NCBI RefSeq assembly: GCF_003569045.1
Contig: NZ_BFCB01000001.1
Location: 589,189 to 653,188, forward strand
Direction of reading: 5' to 3'
Source of the DNA: Aggregatilinea lenta
GTDB taxonomy: Bacteria; Chloroflexota; Anaerolineae; Aggregatilineales; Aggregatilineaceae
DNA length: 64,000 nucleotides
The translations under genes were made by a program, and so were the position numbers. How positions within the stretch are numbered: position 1 is the stretch's first letter; every line of letters starts with the position of its first letter. The notes beneath the pieces are model-generated. The model was not told the DNA's origin, searched no databases, and saw only the letters and a list, made by a program, of their open reading frames with translations. Positions 27,029 through 35,492 of the stretch are shown here, piece after piece.

Positions 27029-27363
27029 GGCGATCCTCCAAACCGGGCGATTAAAACCTTATCAACCTACTATAATCATTTACCTCTTATCAACTGGTCA
27101 TTTACTTAACAATGTATGAGAATCTGTTCAAGGGTTTGACATTATATCTTTGAATAGCGATAATACGTCGCTAAATGAGGAAGAAGCAAACCGAACATAA
27201 GCACAATCACTCGATACAACTCTCCTAAAGTGTGGGTAAGCGGAACAATTTGGGGTCGGAGCATCCGAAAGCGGGGACATGAGAGCTGTCCGCCTAGAGA
27301 GGCTTATGTGTCTGTGTGTCTTCATCACAGCACGGTAACTCGTTGTACTAAAGGATGCCAACA
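27029..27363. other. AT-richer divergent promoter region
   Basis: About 335 bases without a gene, noticeably AT-richer than the surroundings. It holds TATAAT (plus, 27071-27076), TATAGT (minus) in the same place, and two TTGATAAG copies on the minus strand about 34 bases apart. It should serve both the lipoprotein and the BTAD regulator. Confidence 0.5.
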
Positions 27364-28635
27364 ATGTCAGTACCTATCGTAGAACAGGTCGCAGAGACGA
27401 CCCTGCGCGATTTCGAGTCGAAATTGCGCGACAAGCCACTGGTGATTCTCTATCCACGTCACCGGGGTCGCAACGCGCTCGTCGCGTTATTGCTCCAGCA
27501 GTACGATCAGCACATTGTCTATTACACGCTCTCCGAAGATGATACCACGCTGCAAACGTGGTTAAAGCATCTGATCGACGCCATCTTCCCGGAAGGGTTT
27601 GATAGCCAGACGCTCAACGCGATCGGCTCACGGGCGCACCCGGACGAGTTGGCCGTGGCGTTTGCTGCCGACCTGGGCAAGCTGCGCTCCGAGCGTTACG
27701 TGCTGCTGCTGGACGCCTTCGACCGCCTCGGCTCCACCGGTCCGATGGATCCCTTCATCCGCGCGCTGCCCGACGTGATGCCGAGTCACGTCCAGATCGT
27801 GATCGGCGCGCGCCTCATTGACTTGCAGCCGTGGAACGACCTCGTGAACGCCGGTCAGGCCGCTGTTGTGGGCAACGAAGAGGCGCTCGGCGGCGGCATC
27901 TATGGTGACCAGGGCGGGCGCGGCCAGTTGGAGGTCTTCGCACTGTCCGGGGGTCACGTTTACATCGACGGCCAGCCCGTCACCAGTTGGGACGGGTCGC
28001 TCCCGCGCCACCTGTTCTATTACTTCGTCGATCATCCGATGGTCACTCGTGACGAGATCTTCAGCATCTTCTGGCCGAACATGTCGGTCAAAGAGGCGAC
28101 GAACGTCTTCCACGTGACCAAGCGTAAGATCAGCGAGCGGCTGGGCTACGAGCTGACCAATTACTCCGGCGGCTTTTACGTGCATTCGCCGCGCCTGTCG
28201 ATACACTATGACGTGCGGATCTTCGAAGATGCGGTGCAAGACGCAATCATCAACGAAGGCAATCCCTCGGCTGACTGGTATCAGGCGGTGCAGCTCTACC
28301 GCGCCGACTACCTGCCCGGCGTCGAAACCGCGTGGTCGGAAGCGCGCCGGTCGGAACTGAAGCATAAGTACGCGCAGGCGCTGATCGGCCTGGGTCGCTA
28401 CCATCGCGGTATGAACGAGATGGATCAGGCCCTGGGCTACCTGCTGCGCGCGCTGCGCGAAAAGCCGGACTGGGAAGACGTTCACCGCGACGTCATGCTC
28501 ATCTACTACCAGCAGGGTCGCCGCGAGGAAGCGGCTGCGCAGTACCTGCAGTTGGCCGATACACTGCAAGCCACGTTCGGCATTCAGCCCTCGCGCGACA
28601 CGCGCAACCTCTATGACGTGATCACCGCCGTCTAG
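27364..28635 (+). CDS. BTAD/SARP-type transcriptional regulator with degenerate NTPase domain
   Basis: 423 residues. The first 175 look like a STAND/MalT-type NTPase half: PLVILYPRHRGRNALVALLL sits where a Walker A should be but lacks the GKT/S triad, while YVLLLDAFDRLG resembles Walker B. Residues about 195-285 form an OmpR-like winged helix (FALSGGHVYIDGQPV, PMVTRDEIFSIFWPNMSVKE, NVFHVTKRKISERLGYEL). Residues 290-423 are the helical bacterial transcriptional activation domain (YRADYLPGVETAWSEARRSE, then TPR-like repeats). The ATG at 27364 is preferred over 27355 because AAAGGA is then eight bases away. Target genes unknown. Confidence 0.82.
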   Translation: MSVPIVEQVAETTLRDFESKLRDKPLVILYPRHRGRNALVALLLQQYDQHIVYYTLSEDDTTLQTWLKHLIDAIFPEGFDSQTLNAIGSRAHPDELAVAFAADLGKLRSERYVLLLDAFDRLGSTGPMDPFIRALPDVMPSHVQIVIGARLIDLQPWNDLVNAGQAAVVGNEEALGGGIYGDQGGRGQLEVFALSGGHVYIDGQPVTSWDGSLPRHLFYYFVDHPMVTRDEIFSIFWPNMSVKEATNVFHVTKRKISERLGYELTNYSGGFYVHSPRLSIHYDVRIFEDAVQDAIINEGNPSADWYQAVQLYRADYLPGVETAWSEARRSELKHKYAQALIGLGRYHRGMNEMDQALGYLLRALREKPDWEDVHRDVMLIYYQQGRREEAAAQYLQLADTLQATFGIQPSRDTRNLYDVITAV

Positions 28636-28659
28636 CGGGGATCGCCTCACCCGAAAACG

Positions 28660-28697
28660 ACAGCGCCGCCCTGATCCCAGAGCGGCGCTGTTTTTTA
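28660..28697 (+). terminator. intrinsic terminator of the BTAD regulator
   Basis: ACAGCGCCGC and GCGGCGCTGT pair around a 12-base loop, followed by TTTTTTAT. Confidence 0.92.
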
Positions 28698-28720
28698 TCC
28701 ACCGGGGCAGGTGCGCCCAG

Positions 28721-29587
28721 TTACGATACGATGTGCCGCTCGTCCTCATGCGCGAGGAACAGCGTCGCCGTCAGGATCAGCGCCGCCAGTGCGATCAGGA
28801 TCAGCGCGGTCCAGATCGCCGCGCCGATATTGCGCTCGAAGATGTTGTAAATAAGCAGCGGCATCGTCTGGGTGCGGCCCTGCAAATTGCCCGCGAACAG
28901 GATCGTCGCGCCGAACTCGCCCAGCGCGCGCGCCCAACTGAGCAGCGCGCCCGTAATCAGCGACCGGCTGGCGAGCGGGATGGTGACGTACAGAAAGCGC
29001 GTCCAGGTGCTGGCCCCATCCACCATCGCGGCCTGCTCCACTTCCATGTCCACCAGCCGGAACCCGACCTCCGCCGAGCGGATGTAGAACGGCATGGCGA
29101 CGAACGTCTGTGCGATGACCACCGCCGCGCTGGTGAACACGATCTGGATGCCGAAGTCTTGCAGCGTTGGCCCCAGCACCCCGCGCCGTCCGAACGTGAT
29201 CAGCAGCGCCAGCCCCGCAACCGAGGGCGGCAGTACGATCGGGAGCTGGACCAGCACGCCCACCAGTTTTTTGCCCCAGAAGTTGCGGCGCGCCATCGCG
29301 TAGGCCAGCGGCGTGCCGAGCAGCAGCGTCAGCAGCATGCTGACCGCCGTGGTCGTCAGGCTGAGCTGGATCGCCTCTACGATGGCGCCTTCAGGCACGA
29401 GCGCCCAGGCGCGCTCGTCGATGCCGCGCCACACGAGCGACGCGATGGGCAGCGCGATTAGCAGCACGGCGCACGCGCTCATGAACAGGGTCAGGCCGCG
29501 TCCTGCCCAGGAAACGACTGCACCGAGATCGCGCCGGAACGTCATGAGGATGGGTTTGCCTGGGATTTTGTAGACCTTTTCTGCCAC
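28721..29587 (-). CDS. modB: molybdate-type ABC transporter permease
   Basis: 288 residues with about six transmembrane helices. The EAA loop that docks the ATPase reads EVEQAAMVDGASTWTRFLYV, and SWARALGEFGATILFAGN is strongly ModB-like. It forms the membrane channel for molybdate or tungstate. A GTG start at 29587 has AAGG eight bases upstream; an internal ATG at 29548 is the alternative. It follows modA by about 200 bases holding a terminator-like hairpin. No ModC ATPase gene lies after it; the next gene on the left points the other way. Confidence 0.88.
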   Translation of the reverse strand: MAEKVYKIPGKPILMTFRRDLGAVVSWAGRGLTLFMSACAVLLIALPIASLVWRGIDERAWALVPEGAIVEAIQLSLTTTAVSMLLTLLLGTPLAYAMARRNFWGKKLVGVLVQLPIVLPPSVAGLALLITFGRRGVLGPTLQDFGIQIVFTSAAVVIAQTFVAMPFYIRSAEVGFRLVDMEVEQAAMVDGASTWTRFLYVTIPLASRSLITGALLSWARALGEFGATILFAGNLQGRTQTMPLLIYNIFERNIGAAIWTALILIALAALILTATLFLAHEDERHIVS

Positions 29588-29710
29588 CGGATCAACCTTA
29601 CTGCTCGATGAAGTCTGATATTGCGGATGGATGGTCCGGGAACGCTGCAGTCGAGCGCACGTTCACTTACGATAGCCGGAAACGGACCGGCCAACAAGCC
29701 CCGGATGACG

Positions 29711-29760
29711 GAAAACGAAAAAGAGATGCCCTGGGAGCGAGCCGTCCCACCGCTCCCAGG
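29711..29760 (-). terminator. hairpin with U-tract between modA and modB
   Basis: On the minus strand CCTGGGAGCG (29751-29760) pairs with CGCTCCCAGG (29730-29739), and a T-rich stretch (CTCTTTTTCGTTTTC) follows. It could end the padR-modA message or attenuate expression of modB. Confidence 0.75.
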
Positions 29761-29786
29761 ACGTCAGGATTAGCGCCGCGCCCGGC

Positions 29787-31058
29787 CTATTCGACGGGCG
29801 GCGCGTCGCGCAGGCTCAGGCTGACGAGGTCGTGCACGGTGCGGCTGTCACCGGCGTCACCCGGCACCACCAGCGTCAGGCTGGTTTCTGCGCCCGCTTC
29901 GTCGTAGGCGACCATTACCGGCTGCGCGCCGAAGTCGGGGTCGATCTCGCCCCAACTGATGACGGCTTGATAACCGTCCGCGCCGGTAGCGACGATGTAC
30001 ATGCTCAGCTTATCGTTCTTCACGTCGGCGTTGAAGTTCACCTGCGCGTCGCCGAACAGGCTCGTCAGCAGCACGCCCGTGTACGTCGTGCTGGCTTCCG
30101 TGCCGTCCGCCTGCGCGGTGGTCACGTCGGCGGTCGTCGCGGCGTAGTCCGCGCGCAGATCGTCGGCGGTCAGCGCCAGCGGATTCACCACCTGACCCTC
30201 GACGTGCAGCGCGCCGTCGGTGGGCAGGCCGATTGTTGCAGGCTGCTCCGAGATGATGCTCGAAATGAAGCCCCAGTTGGTCAGGATCGACTGGCCGCTC
30301 TCGCCCAGCACGGTGTCCACGAATGCCTGCGCCAGTTCCGGTTCGGCGGGATCGTCGGTGACGGCGATCGGGTAGGTAGCGACGGTGTTGTACGCATCCG
30401 GGATGGGCAGGATGATGACCTGATCCTTGATGTCCGGCGTGACGTCGGTCAGGTAGACGGTGCCCGCGTCGGCTTCGCCCAGAGCGACTTTGGCCGACAC
30501 CTGGCGTACGTTGTCTTCTTCGGAGACGAGGTTCGCCATCACCGCGCTGCGATAGTCTTCGCCATACGCGGGATCGGCGGCCATGCGCTCCAGCATCGTG
30601 TCGGTGTAGTCGCGCACGGGCACGTCCGGCGCGGCCAGGACCAGCAGCACGCCGGGGTTCGCCAGGTCGCGCAGGGACTGGATATTGGCGGGGTTATCGA
30701 CAGGGACGATGAGCACCAGCCGGTTCTTGGCAAAAGTGCGAACCGGCTCCGCGATGCGGCCCGCGTCACGGGCGACAGTCATCTGCTTGTTGTTGGCGCT
30801 GGCGAACACGTCTGCGGGTGCACCTTCGGAAAGCTGCACGGCCAGATCTGACGACCCGGCGAAATTGAAGACCACATCGACGCCCGCGTGATCGGCTTCG
30901 AAGGCGGCGGCGATGTCTTCGAACGCGTTGGTCAGCGACGACGCGGCGAACACCGTCAGCGTCTGGCTATCTTCAGCATGGACATGAGTGCCGACGCTGG
31001 GCGAGATCAGCATGGCGGCGGCGAGCAGAACAAACAGAATACGGCGTTTCAACATCAT
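29787..31058 (-). CDS. molybdate-binding protein ModA fused to a sulfite-oxidase-like domain
   Basis: 423 residues, far longer than the usual 250 of ModA. A signal peptide covers about 1-28. Residues 30-255 are a ModA-type binding protein: LTVFAASSLTNAFEDIAAAF, NFAGSSDLAVQLSEGAPADV and FASANNKQM carry the oxyanion-binding Ser residues, and ALGEADAGTVYLTDV is the late family motif. From about 265 a second domain begins: VEGQVVNPLALTADDLRADY, YTGVLLTSLFG, DGYQAVISWGEID and LVVPGDAGDSRTVHDLVSL. These follow the small Oxidored_molyb (SUOX fold) proteins in order. There is no cysteine in the domain to ligate Mo, so it is probably a binding module. The ATG overlaps the padR stop region, and translation is likely coupled. 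Confidence 0.85.
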   Translation of the reverse strand: MMLKRRILFVLLAAAMLISPSVGTHVHAEDSQTLTVFAASSLTNAFEDIAAAFEADHAGVDVVFNFAGSSDLAVQLSEGAPADVFASANNKQMTVARDAGRIAEPVRTFAKNRLVLIVPVDNPANIQSLRDLANPGVLLVLAAPDVPVRDYTDTMLERMAADPAYGEDYRSAVMANLVSEEDNVRQVSAKVALGEADAGTVYLTDVTPDIKDQVIILPIPDAYNTVATYPIAVTDDPAEPELAQAFVDTVLGESGQSILTNWGFISSIISEQPATIGLPTDGALHVEGQVVNPLALTADDLRADYAATTADVTTAQADGTEASTTYTGVLLTSLFGDAQVNFNADVKNDKLSMYIVATGADGYQAVISWGEIDPDFGAQPVMVAYDEAGAETSLTLVVPGDAGDSRTVHDLVSLSLRDAPPVE

Positions 31059-31601
31059 TTACTCCTCTTCGGGGGGGACCAAAGGAACCACTTCGCAGCG
31101 GTCGATCCACTGCAGCACTGCATGAAGCTGCGCAACCATGAACTCCAGCGCCAGGAAGCCGACGCCCGGCAGGGCCTGGTTCTGCTGGACCTGGAGCAGC
31201 CGCAGCTGCTGCTGGCAGGCCGCTTTTTGCGCGCGCACGATGGGGATCGTCGGGATGCCCAGCAGCCGCGCGACGTACAACCGGCTGAGGAACTCGATCC
31301 GCACGCGGCGCACGCTGGACGACGGCTGGCTGTCGCGCAGCCACAGGTCGAGCGCGGCGCGGCCCGCTTCGGTCAGGTGATACTCGGTGCGGGTGGGCGC
31401 GTCCGGCACCTGGACCGGCGCGCCCGTGATGAACGCTTGCTGTTCGAGCCGTTTGAGCACGGCGTAAAGCTGGCTGGTGCTCATGTTCCACACGCGGCCC
31501 AGTTCATCCGGGTCGTGGAACACGTCCAGCAGCTGGTAGCCGTGGCAGGGCCGGACCGCCAGCAGGCCGAGCAGGACATGATCGGGCGTTGGTTGGTTCA
31601 T
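31059..31601 (-). CDS. PadR family transcriptional regulator
   Basis: 180 residues. LLGLLAVRPCHGYQLLDVF and STSQLYAVLKRLEQQAFITG are the PadR winged helix; the long C-terminal helical part (Vir_act_alpha_C type) from about residue 95 mediates dimerisation. It is the first gene of a leftward unit with modA and modB and its stop abuts modA. An imperfect palindrome at 31604-31630, immediately before its ATG, is a likely autoregulatory operator. Whether it senses molybdate or some other ligand is not known. Confidence 0.87.
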   Translation of the reverse strand: MNQPTPDHVLLGLLAVRPCHGYQLLDVFHDPDELGRVWNMSTSQLYAVLKRLEQQAFITGAPVQVPDAPTRTEYHLTEAGRAALDLWLRDSQPSSSVRRVRIEFLSRLYVARLLGIPTIPIVRAQKAACQQQLRLLQVQQNQALPGVGFLALEFMVAQLHAVLQWIDRCEVVPLVPPEEE

Positions 31602-31603
31602 GG

Positions 31604-31630
31604 ACCCTATTCTATGATGGAATAGAGGGT
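31604..31630. promoter_or_regulatory. candidate PadR operator
   Basis: ACCCTATTCT and GAATAGAGGGT stand as an imperfect inverted repeat around TATGATG-type centre bases, right before the padR start. PadR proteins commonly bind such dyads over their own promoters. Confidence 0.5.
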
Positions 31631-31738
31631 ACTACAAGAGGTAGATCGTCATCTTCGGCGGCGGTCTTTCATCCTGTGGCGGCATCCGGTATGCTTGGCG
31701 CGGTGTGAAGAACAGGCGGTGATAGGCGAGCGGATCGT

Positions 31739-32332
31739 ATGACTCCACGGCAGAAGCAGGACCCGGTCCCCGGCGAGGTGGCGCGGCGTGTGCCGGACGG
31801 TCCGTACGAGCTGACGGTGACCGTCGCGCGCGACAAGCGGCTGCGTACCTCGGCGCGCTGGTCGCTCAACGGCGACACAATCGCGGTGCGTGTGCCCGCA
31901 TCCATCCGGCGCGAGCAGCTCGATACGCTACTGGACGACATCGTCGCGCACGTGCTGAAGCAGCGCATGCGCGCCCGCCGCCAGCATGACGACGACCTGG
32001 AACAGCGCGCGCAAGCGATCAACCGCCGCTACTTCGAGGGCGAGCTAAGCTGGCACACGATCCGCTGGGTGAGCAACATGGCGCGCCGCCTGGGGAGCTG
32101 CACCTCCGGCGGCTCGACCGACGGCGACATCCGTATCAGCGACCGCATCCGCGCGTGGCCGGACTTCGTGATCGATTACGTGATCGCGCACGAGCTGGCG
32201 CACCGCAAGTATCCCCACCACGGCAGCGACTTCTGGGCCTACCTTGCGCGCTACCCGCACCTGGACCGGGCGCGCGGCTTCATCGAGGGCGTGGCCTACG
32301 GCAGCGGCGCCGATCCCGACAGCCTGATTTGA
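31739..32332 (+). CDS. YgjP-like metallopeptidase (DUF45)
   Basis: 197 residues. The zinc motif HELAH (151-155) is followed by RKYPHHGSDFWAYLARYPHL, the WLM/SprT-like signature of the YgjP family; WVSNMARRLGSCTSGG matches its conserved substrate-side region (Arg and Cys-Thr). The first 70 residues form the family N-terminal beta sheet. Cytoplasmic; the biological substrate is not established. Divergent from padR. Confidence 0.88.
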   Translation: MTPRQKQDPVPGEVARRVPDGPYELTVTVARDKRLRTSARWSLNGDTIAVRVPASIRREQLDTLLDDIVAHVLKQRMRARRQHDDDLEQRAQAINRRYFEGELSWHTIRWVSNMARRLGSCTSGGSTDGDIRISDRIRAWPDFVIDYVIAHELAHRKYPHHGSDFWAYLARYPHLDRARGFIEGVAYGSGADPDSLI

Positions 32333-32360
32333 GGAGGGATGAGGGGAATCGGAAGCGCAA

Positions 32361-32407
32361 TGCGACCTCACCCCCGGCCCCTTCTCCCCCGGGGAGAAGG
32401 GGAGCCA
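32361..32407. repeat. intergenic repeat, family 2
   Basis: CCTCACCCCCGGCCCCTTCT followed by CCCCCGGGGAGAAGGGGAGC forms a near-perfect hairpin (CCCCTTCTCCCC/GGGGAGAAGGGG) after the YgjP-like gene. It may also end transcription there, although no T-tract follows. Confidence 0.7.
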
Positions 32408-32522
32408 CTCTATTAACGCTCCGCGTCTTGAGGGATAGGGATCATACCAAAAGCCCCTTTGCAGACACGCTCTAAGGATATTGACGCGGACATCTGCGTA
32501 GGGACAATTCCCGAATATCACG

Positions 32523-33518
32523 CTAATGCTGAATGATCACGTCGCAGGGCGTTTGCGCTGCGCCGCTGCGCAGAATCAACCGCAGCCGCAGCACGTAGTA
32601 GCCGCGCGCATAGCCGCTCAGATCGATCGACGCCAGCACGTCGTGATCGATCGGTGCTTCCGGCACGCTCTGGTTCGCGGGCGAGGGACGCACGATGGTC
32701 CACGAGCGCGGGATCGCCTGCGGATCGTACGTGCGGCCCAGGTAACCCAGCTCGATCACGTAGCTCCACAGGTCCGCGTGCCTGGCGGTGCCGTACAGCG
32801 CGAACGTCTCGCCCACTTTGTCGAAGCTCACCAGATTGAGGATCTGCACGCCGGAGTTGGTGCACGTACGGAACAGGCTGGATTCCGCCGTTGGCGCGGG
32901 GGTGGCAGTGCTTTCCTCCGCAAACCAGCCCTCGACCTGATCGATGAAGGCATGGCTTTCGCCGGGCGCGATCGCCATGTAGACCACGATTGCCAGATTC
33001 AGCGCCAGCAGCGCCGACAGCACCAGCAGCAATCCGGCGTAAGGTGTGCGCCACAGGCCGACCAACGTGCTCCAGGTTGACTCGTACTGTTCCAGCCCAT
33101 AGCGCCGCATCCAGCCGGGCGCGACCGGCGCGACCGGCGCTGACGAGAGGTGCGCGGCCTGCCGGGCGCTCTGTGCGGTGGCGCGCTGCCACCAGGGATG
33201 GTCCGGGTCGATGGTGTCGGTGCTGTCTGGGCCACTGCCCCAAAAGGACGCCGCCGGGCGGACTCTGTGTGGCGCGTGAGGCCAGCGCAGCCGGTCATAC
33301 TCACGGCGTGAGGCACTCTGTTTCAGCACGCCGTAGGCTTCGTTGAGCAGCTGGAACTGCCGGGTGGCCTGATCGCGCCGGTCGGGGTGCCGGTCGGGGT
33401 GGACTTCGAGCGCACGGCGGCGGAAGGCGCGCCGGATCTCCTCGGTCGAGGCGGCAGGGCTGACCCCAAGGACCACGTAGTAGTCCCGGGCCGGGTCGTA
33501 GATGATCTTGCGGCGCAT
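32523..33518 (-). CDS. membrane-anchored J-domain protein
   Basis: 331 residues. A J domain occupies about 10-75: YYVVLGVSPAASTEEIRRAF, the HPD tripeptide in LEVHPDRHPD and FQLLNEAYGVLKQ. A linker leads to one transmembrane helix at about 155-180 (LLLVLSALLALNLAIVVYMA). The C-terminal 120 residues (FRTCTNSGVQILNLVSFDKV, TYDPQAIPRSWTIVRPSP) look like a beta-rich extracytoplasmic domain. The J domain should recruit DnaK in the cytoplasm. GGAGGG precedes the ATG; the zinc-ribbon gene upstream is 19 bases away and probably cotranscribed. Confidence 0.8.
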   Translation of the reverse strand: MRRKIIYDPARDYYVVLGVSPAASTEEIRRAFRRRALEVHPDRHPDRRDQATRQFQLLNEAYGVLKQSASRREYDRLRWPHAPHRVRPAASFWGSGPDSTDTIDPDHPWWQRATAQSARQAAHLSSAPVAPVAPGWMRRYGLEQYESTWSTLVGLWRTPYAGLLLVLSALLALNLAIVVYMAIAPGESHAFIDQVEGWFAEESTATPAPTAESSLFRTCTNSGVQILNLVSFDKVGETFALYGTARHADLWSYVIELGYLGRTYDPQAIPRSWTIVRPSPANQSVPEAPIDHDVLASIDLSGYARGYYVLRLRLILRSGAAQTPCDVIIQH

Positions 33519-33537
33519 GCGCCCTCCGCGCCCTCCG

Positions 33538-33876
33538 TCAGCGGCGCCCGTAGCGCTCCTCGGCAGCCGCGAAGTCGTTGGGGTCCACTTCGAGCGTCAC
33601 CGCGCCGCATTCACGGCAGACCCGCGCGTTGACCGGGATCAGGTGCCGGAAGGGGCGCAGCAGCCGCGCGATGCGGGTCAGCTTGAGCGATCGCGGCGCG
33701 AGCTGGAGCTGGCGGAACTTGTCGCTGTAGTCGATCAGATAGCCTGTACCGATATCGGTTGAGCCGCAGCGCGGGCATTGAAGCTGCATGTTCTTGCGCT
33801 TCGCGGCGTTTTCGGCTTCCGGCAGCGTGACGGGCGGCGCGAGCGTCGATGGGTTGTGAGATGACTGCTCAGACAC
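33538..33876 (-). CDS. small zinc-ribbon protein
   Basis: 112 residues from a GTG. Two Cys pairs, CPRCGSTDIG and CRECGAVTLEV, are about 45 residues apart and form a zinc ribbon; the segment between is rich in Leu, Arg and Lys. The end (VDPNDFAAAEERYGRR) is polar. Function unknown. A TATAAT on the minus strand near 33935-33940 is a likely -10. It precedes the J-domain gene by 19 bases. Confidence 0.68.
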   Translation of the reverse strand: MSEQSSHNPSTLAPPVTLPEAENAAKRKNMQLQCPRCGSTDIGTGYLIDYSDKFRQLQLAPRSLKLTRIARLLRPFRHLIPVNARVCRECGAVTLEVDPNDFAAAEERYGRR

Positions 33877-34077
33877 GGCGTTCTCTTATCACTCAACTTG
33901 TGGCTCGTGCGAGCCGGGCGGACGATGACTTCCATTATAACGGAACTGTTGCGCGGCGGCTTGGGGCAGGGGCCGCGCCCCGATACGGAAATCCCCGGCG
34001 GTGAAACCTGAGCCGGGTCCAGCGCGTATTAAAGGGTGAATGGTCTTGACGTTGACGCTAGCGTGGGAGCAGGAATC

Positions 34078-34698
34078 ATGAAGCGGTCGCAAAACGGAAG
34101 AAATGTCCTGGTAGCACTAGGCTTGATTGCCCTGGGCCTCATGCTCTGGCTGGATATAGGCGCCCTGTGGCCGGTGTTCATCCTGGCCCCTGGCGCGGTG
34201 TTTCTGGCGGTGGCGATGACGAATGGCCGCGCGACCGCCGGGCTGGCGATCCCCGGCTCGATCATCACGGGCACGGCGGTGCTGATGTTCATTCAGAACG
34301 TCACCGGCTATTGGGAAAGCTGGGCCTACGCGTGGACGCTGTACGGTGTGTTCCTCGGCGTCGGCTTCGTGATCATGGCCAACGTGCTGGGCGACGACAA
34401 GCTGGCCTCGCTGGGACGCAGCTTCATGCTGTTCGGCCTGATGGCCTTTGGCGCGTTCGGCTTCTTCTTCGAGGTGATCATCGGCCTGGGCGGCCTCAAG
34501 GGCGGCTGGTGGGCGTGGCTGCTCATCGCGGCGGGCATCCTGATCCTGGTGCGCAGCTTTGTGGGCGACTGCGGCATGCCGTTCCTGTGCCCCGGCGAGA
34601 AGACCAAGCGCAAGGCGAAGAACGACGACGCCCTGTTCACCGGACCGGTGGTGGTTGGCACGCGCGGGCGCCCCTCGCGCCGCCGTATGGACGACTGA
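34078..34698 (+). CDS. membrane protein with LiaI/DUF5668-like helices
   Basis: 206 residues from the ATG at 34078, which has AGGA five bases upstream; the earlier ATG at 34036 lacks one. About five to six hydrophobic helices: NVLVALGLIALGLMLWLDIG, ALWPVFILAPGAVFLAVAM, and the rest to about residue 165. GALWPVFILAPG is the typical LiaI-LiaF/DUF5668 pattern. The C-terminal 40 residues are basic and cytoplasmic (CPGEKTKRKAKNDD, RGRPSRRRMDD). Function unknown; some relatives take part in envelope stress sensing. Confidence 0.68.
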   Translation: MKRSQNGRNVLVALGLIALGLMLWLDIGALWPVFILAPGAVFLAVAMTNGRATAGLAIPGSIITGTAVLMFIQNVTGYWESWAYAWTLYGVFLGVGFVIMANVLGDDKLASLGRSFMLFGLMAFGAFGFFFEVIIGLGGLKGGWWAWLLIAAGILILVRSFVGDCGMPFLCPGEKTKRKAKNDDALFTGPVVVGTRGRPSRRRMDD

Positions 34699-34732
34699 TC
34701 CGGCAGGGGATACAGCATTACGCAGGAGAATC

Positions 34733-34767
34733 AAAACGCCGCGCTCAAACCGAGCACGGCGTTTTTT
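34733..34767 (+). terminator. intrinsic terminator, probably bidirectional
   Basis: AACGCCGCGCTC and GAGCACGGCGTT pair around a short loop, with AAAA on the left and TTTTTT on the right. It ends the membrane protein gene and may also stop transcripts coming from the two tRNA-Ser genes. Confidence 0.85.
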
Positions 34768-34771
34768 GTGG

Positions 34772-34860
34772 CGGGGAGGACAGGATTCGAACCTGCGAAC
34801 CGGGATTAGCCGGTTAACCGCTTAGCAGGCGGCCCCAATCGTCCACTCTGGCACCTCCCC
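34772..34860 (-). tRNA. tRNA-Ser (anticodon GCT)
   Basis: Acceptor GGGGAGG pairs with CCTCCCC; the anticodon loop is CTGCTAA, giving GCT for AGC/AGU codons. A long variable arm and the T-arm GGTTCGAATCC confirm a type II serine tRNA. CCA is not encoded. Confidence 0.97.
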
Positions 34861-34884
34861 GTAATCTGCTGGTTGTAAAATTGG

Positions 34885-34971
34885 CGGAGGGAGAGGGATT
34901 CGAACCCCCGGAGACGTTGCCGCCTCAGTGGTTTTCAAGACCACCGCCTTAAACCACTCGGCCATCCCTCC
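34885..34971 (-). tRNA. tRNA-Ser (anticodon TGA)
   Basis: Acceptor GGAGGGA pairs with TCCCTCC; the anticodon loop CTTGAAA gives TGA for UCN codons. Long variable arm present, T-arm GGTTCGAATCC, no encoded CCA. It is 24 bases upstream of the tRNA-Ser(GCT) and probably in the same transcript. Confidence 0.97.
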
Positions 34972-35144
34972 GGGTTTCCACAGGCATGGATGCCCCTCCG
35001 AGGTGCGGCGTGTAGTATAACATGCCAGATTTTGCGGGTCAACGCTGTTTTCCAAAACCCACAATTGATTTACACTGAGGGCGGACTCTCACCCGGAGCA
35101 CAACGCGGCCTCAAGTCCGCGTTAGTGGAAGGAGCGACCCCGGC

Positions 35145-35492
35145 ATGGCTATCGGTTACCTGTTTCTGGCGCTGTTTGTCGCGACCCTCGTGGTAACGTA
35201 CATCGCGGTGCGGCGGGCGCTCGGCCCTACGCTGTATATCGGTGGCGCGAGCATCATTCTGAGTATAATCTTTGTAGTCCTCTACTCGCTGATCGTCCGG
35301 GAGAACTCCGCCGCCCAGGCGTTGTTCGCCGGGATCGTCGGCGGGGTGGTGTTCGACGGTGTGGCTATCGCGCTGGCCGTTTTCTTTCGCACGAGCCAGC
35401 CCCCTGCCGGTACTGAGCTAACCAGTTATCCAGCACAGGAGCAGAACTCGAATGAGCGTAGAAACGATCATAGCGATTCGTCGCCAGAGTAA
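35145..35492 (+). CDS. small membrane protein
   Basis: 115 residues with three hydrophobic helices (about 3-23, 31-50, 60-80) and a polar tail (SSPE at the end). GGAG lies about ten bases before the ATG. Its last 41 bases overlap the start of the PH-domain gene, so the two are translationally linked. No family recognised. Confidence 0.68.
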   Translation: MAIGYLFLALFVATLVVTYIAVRRALGPTLYIGGASIILSIIFVVLYSLIVRENSAAQALFAGIVGGVVFDGVAIALAVFFRTSQPPAGTELTSYPAQEQNSNERRNDHSDSSPE

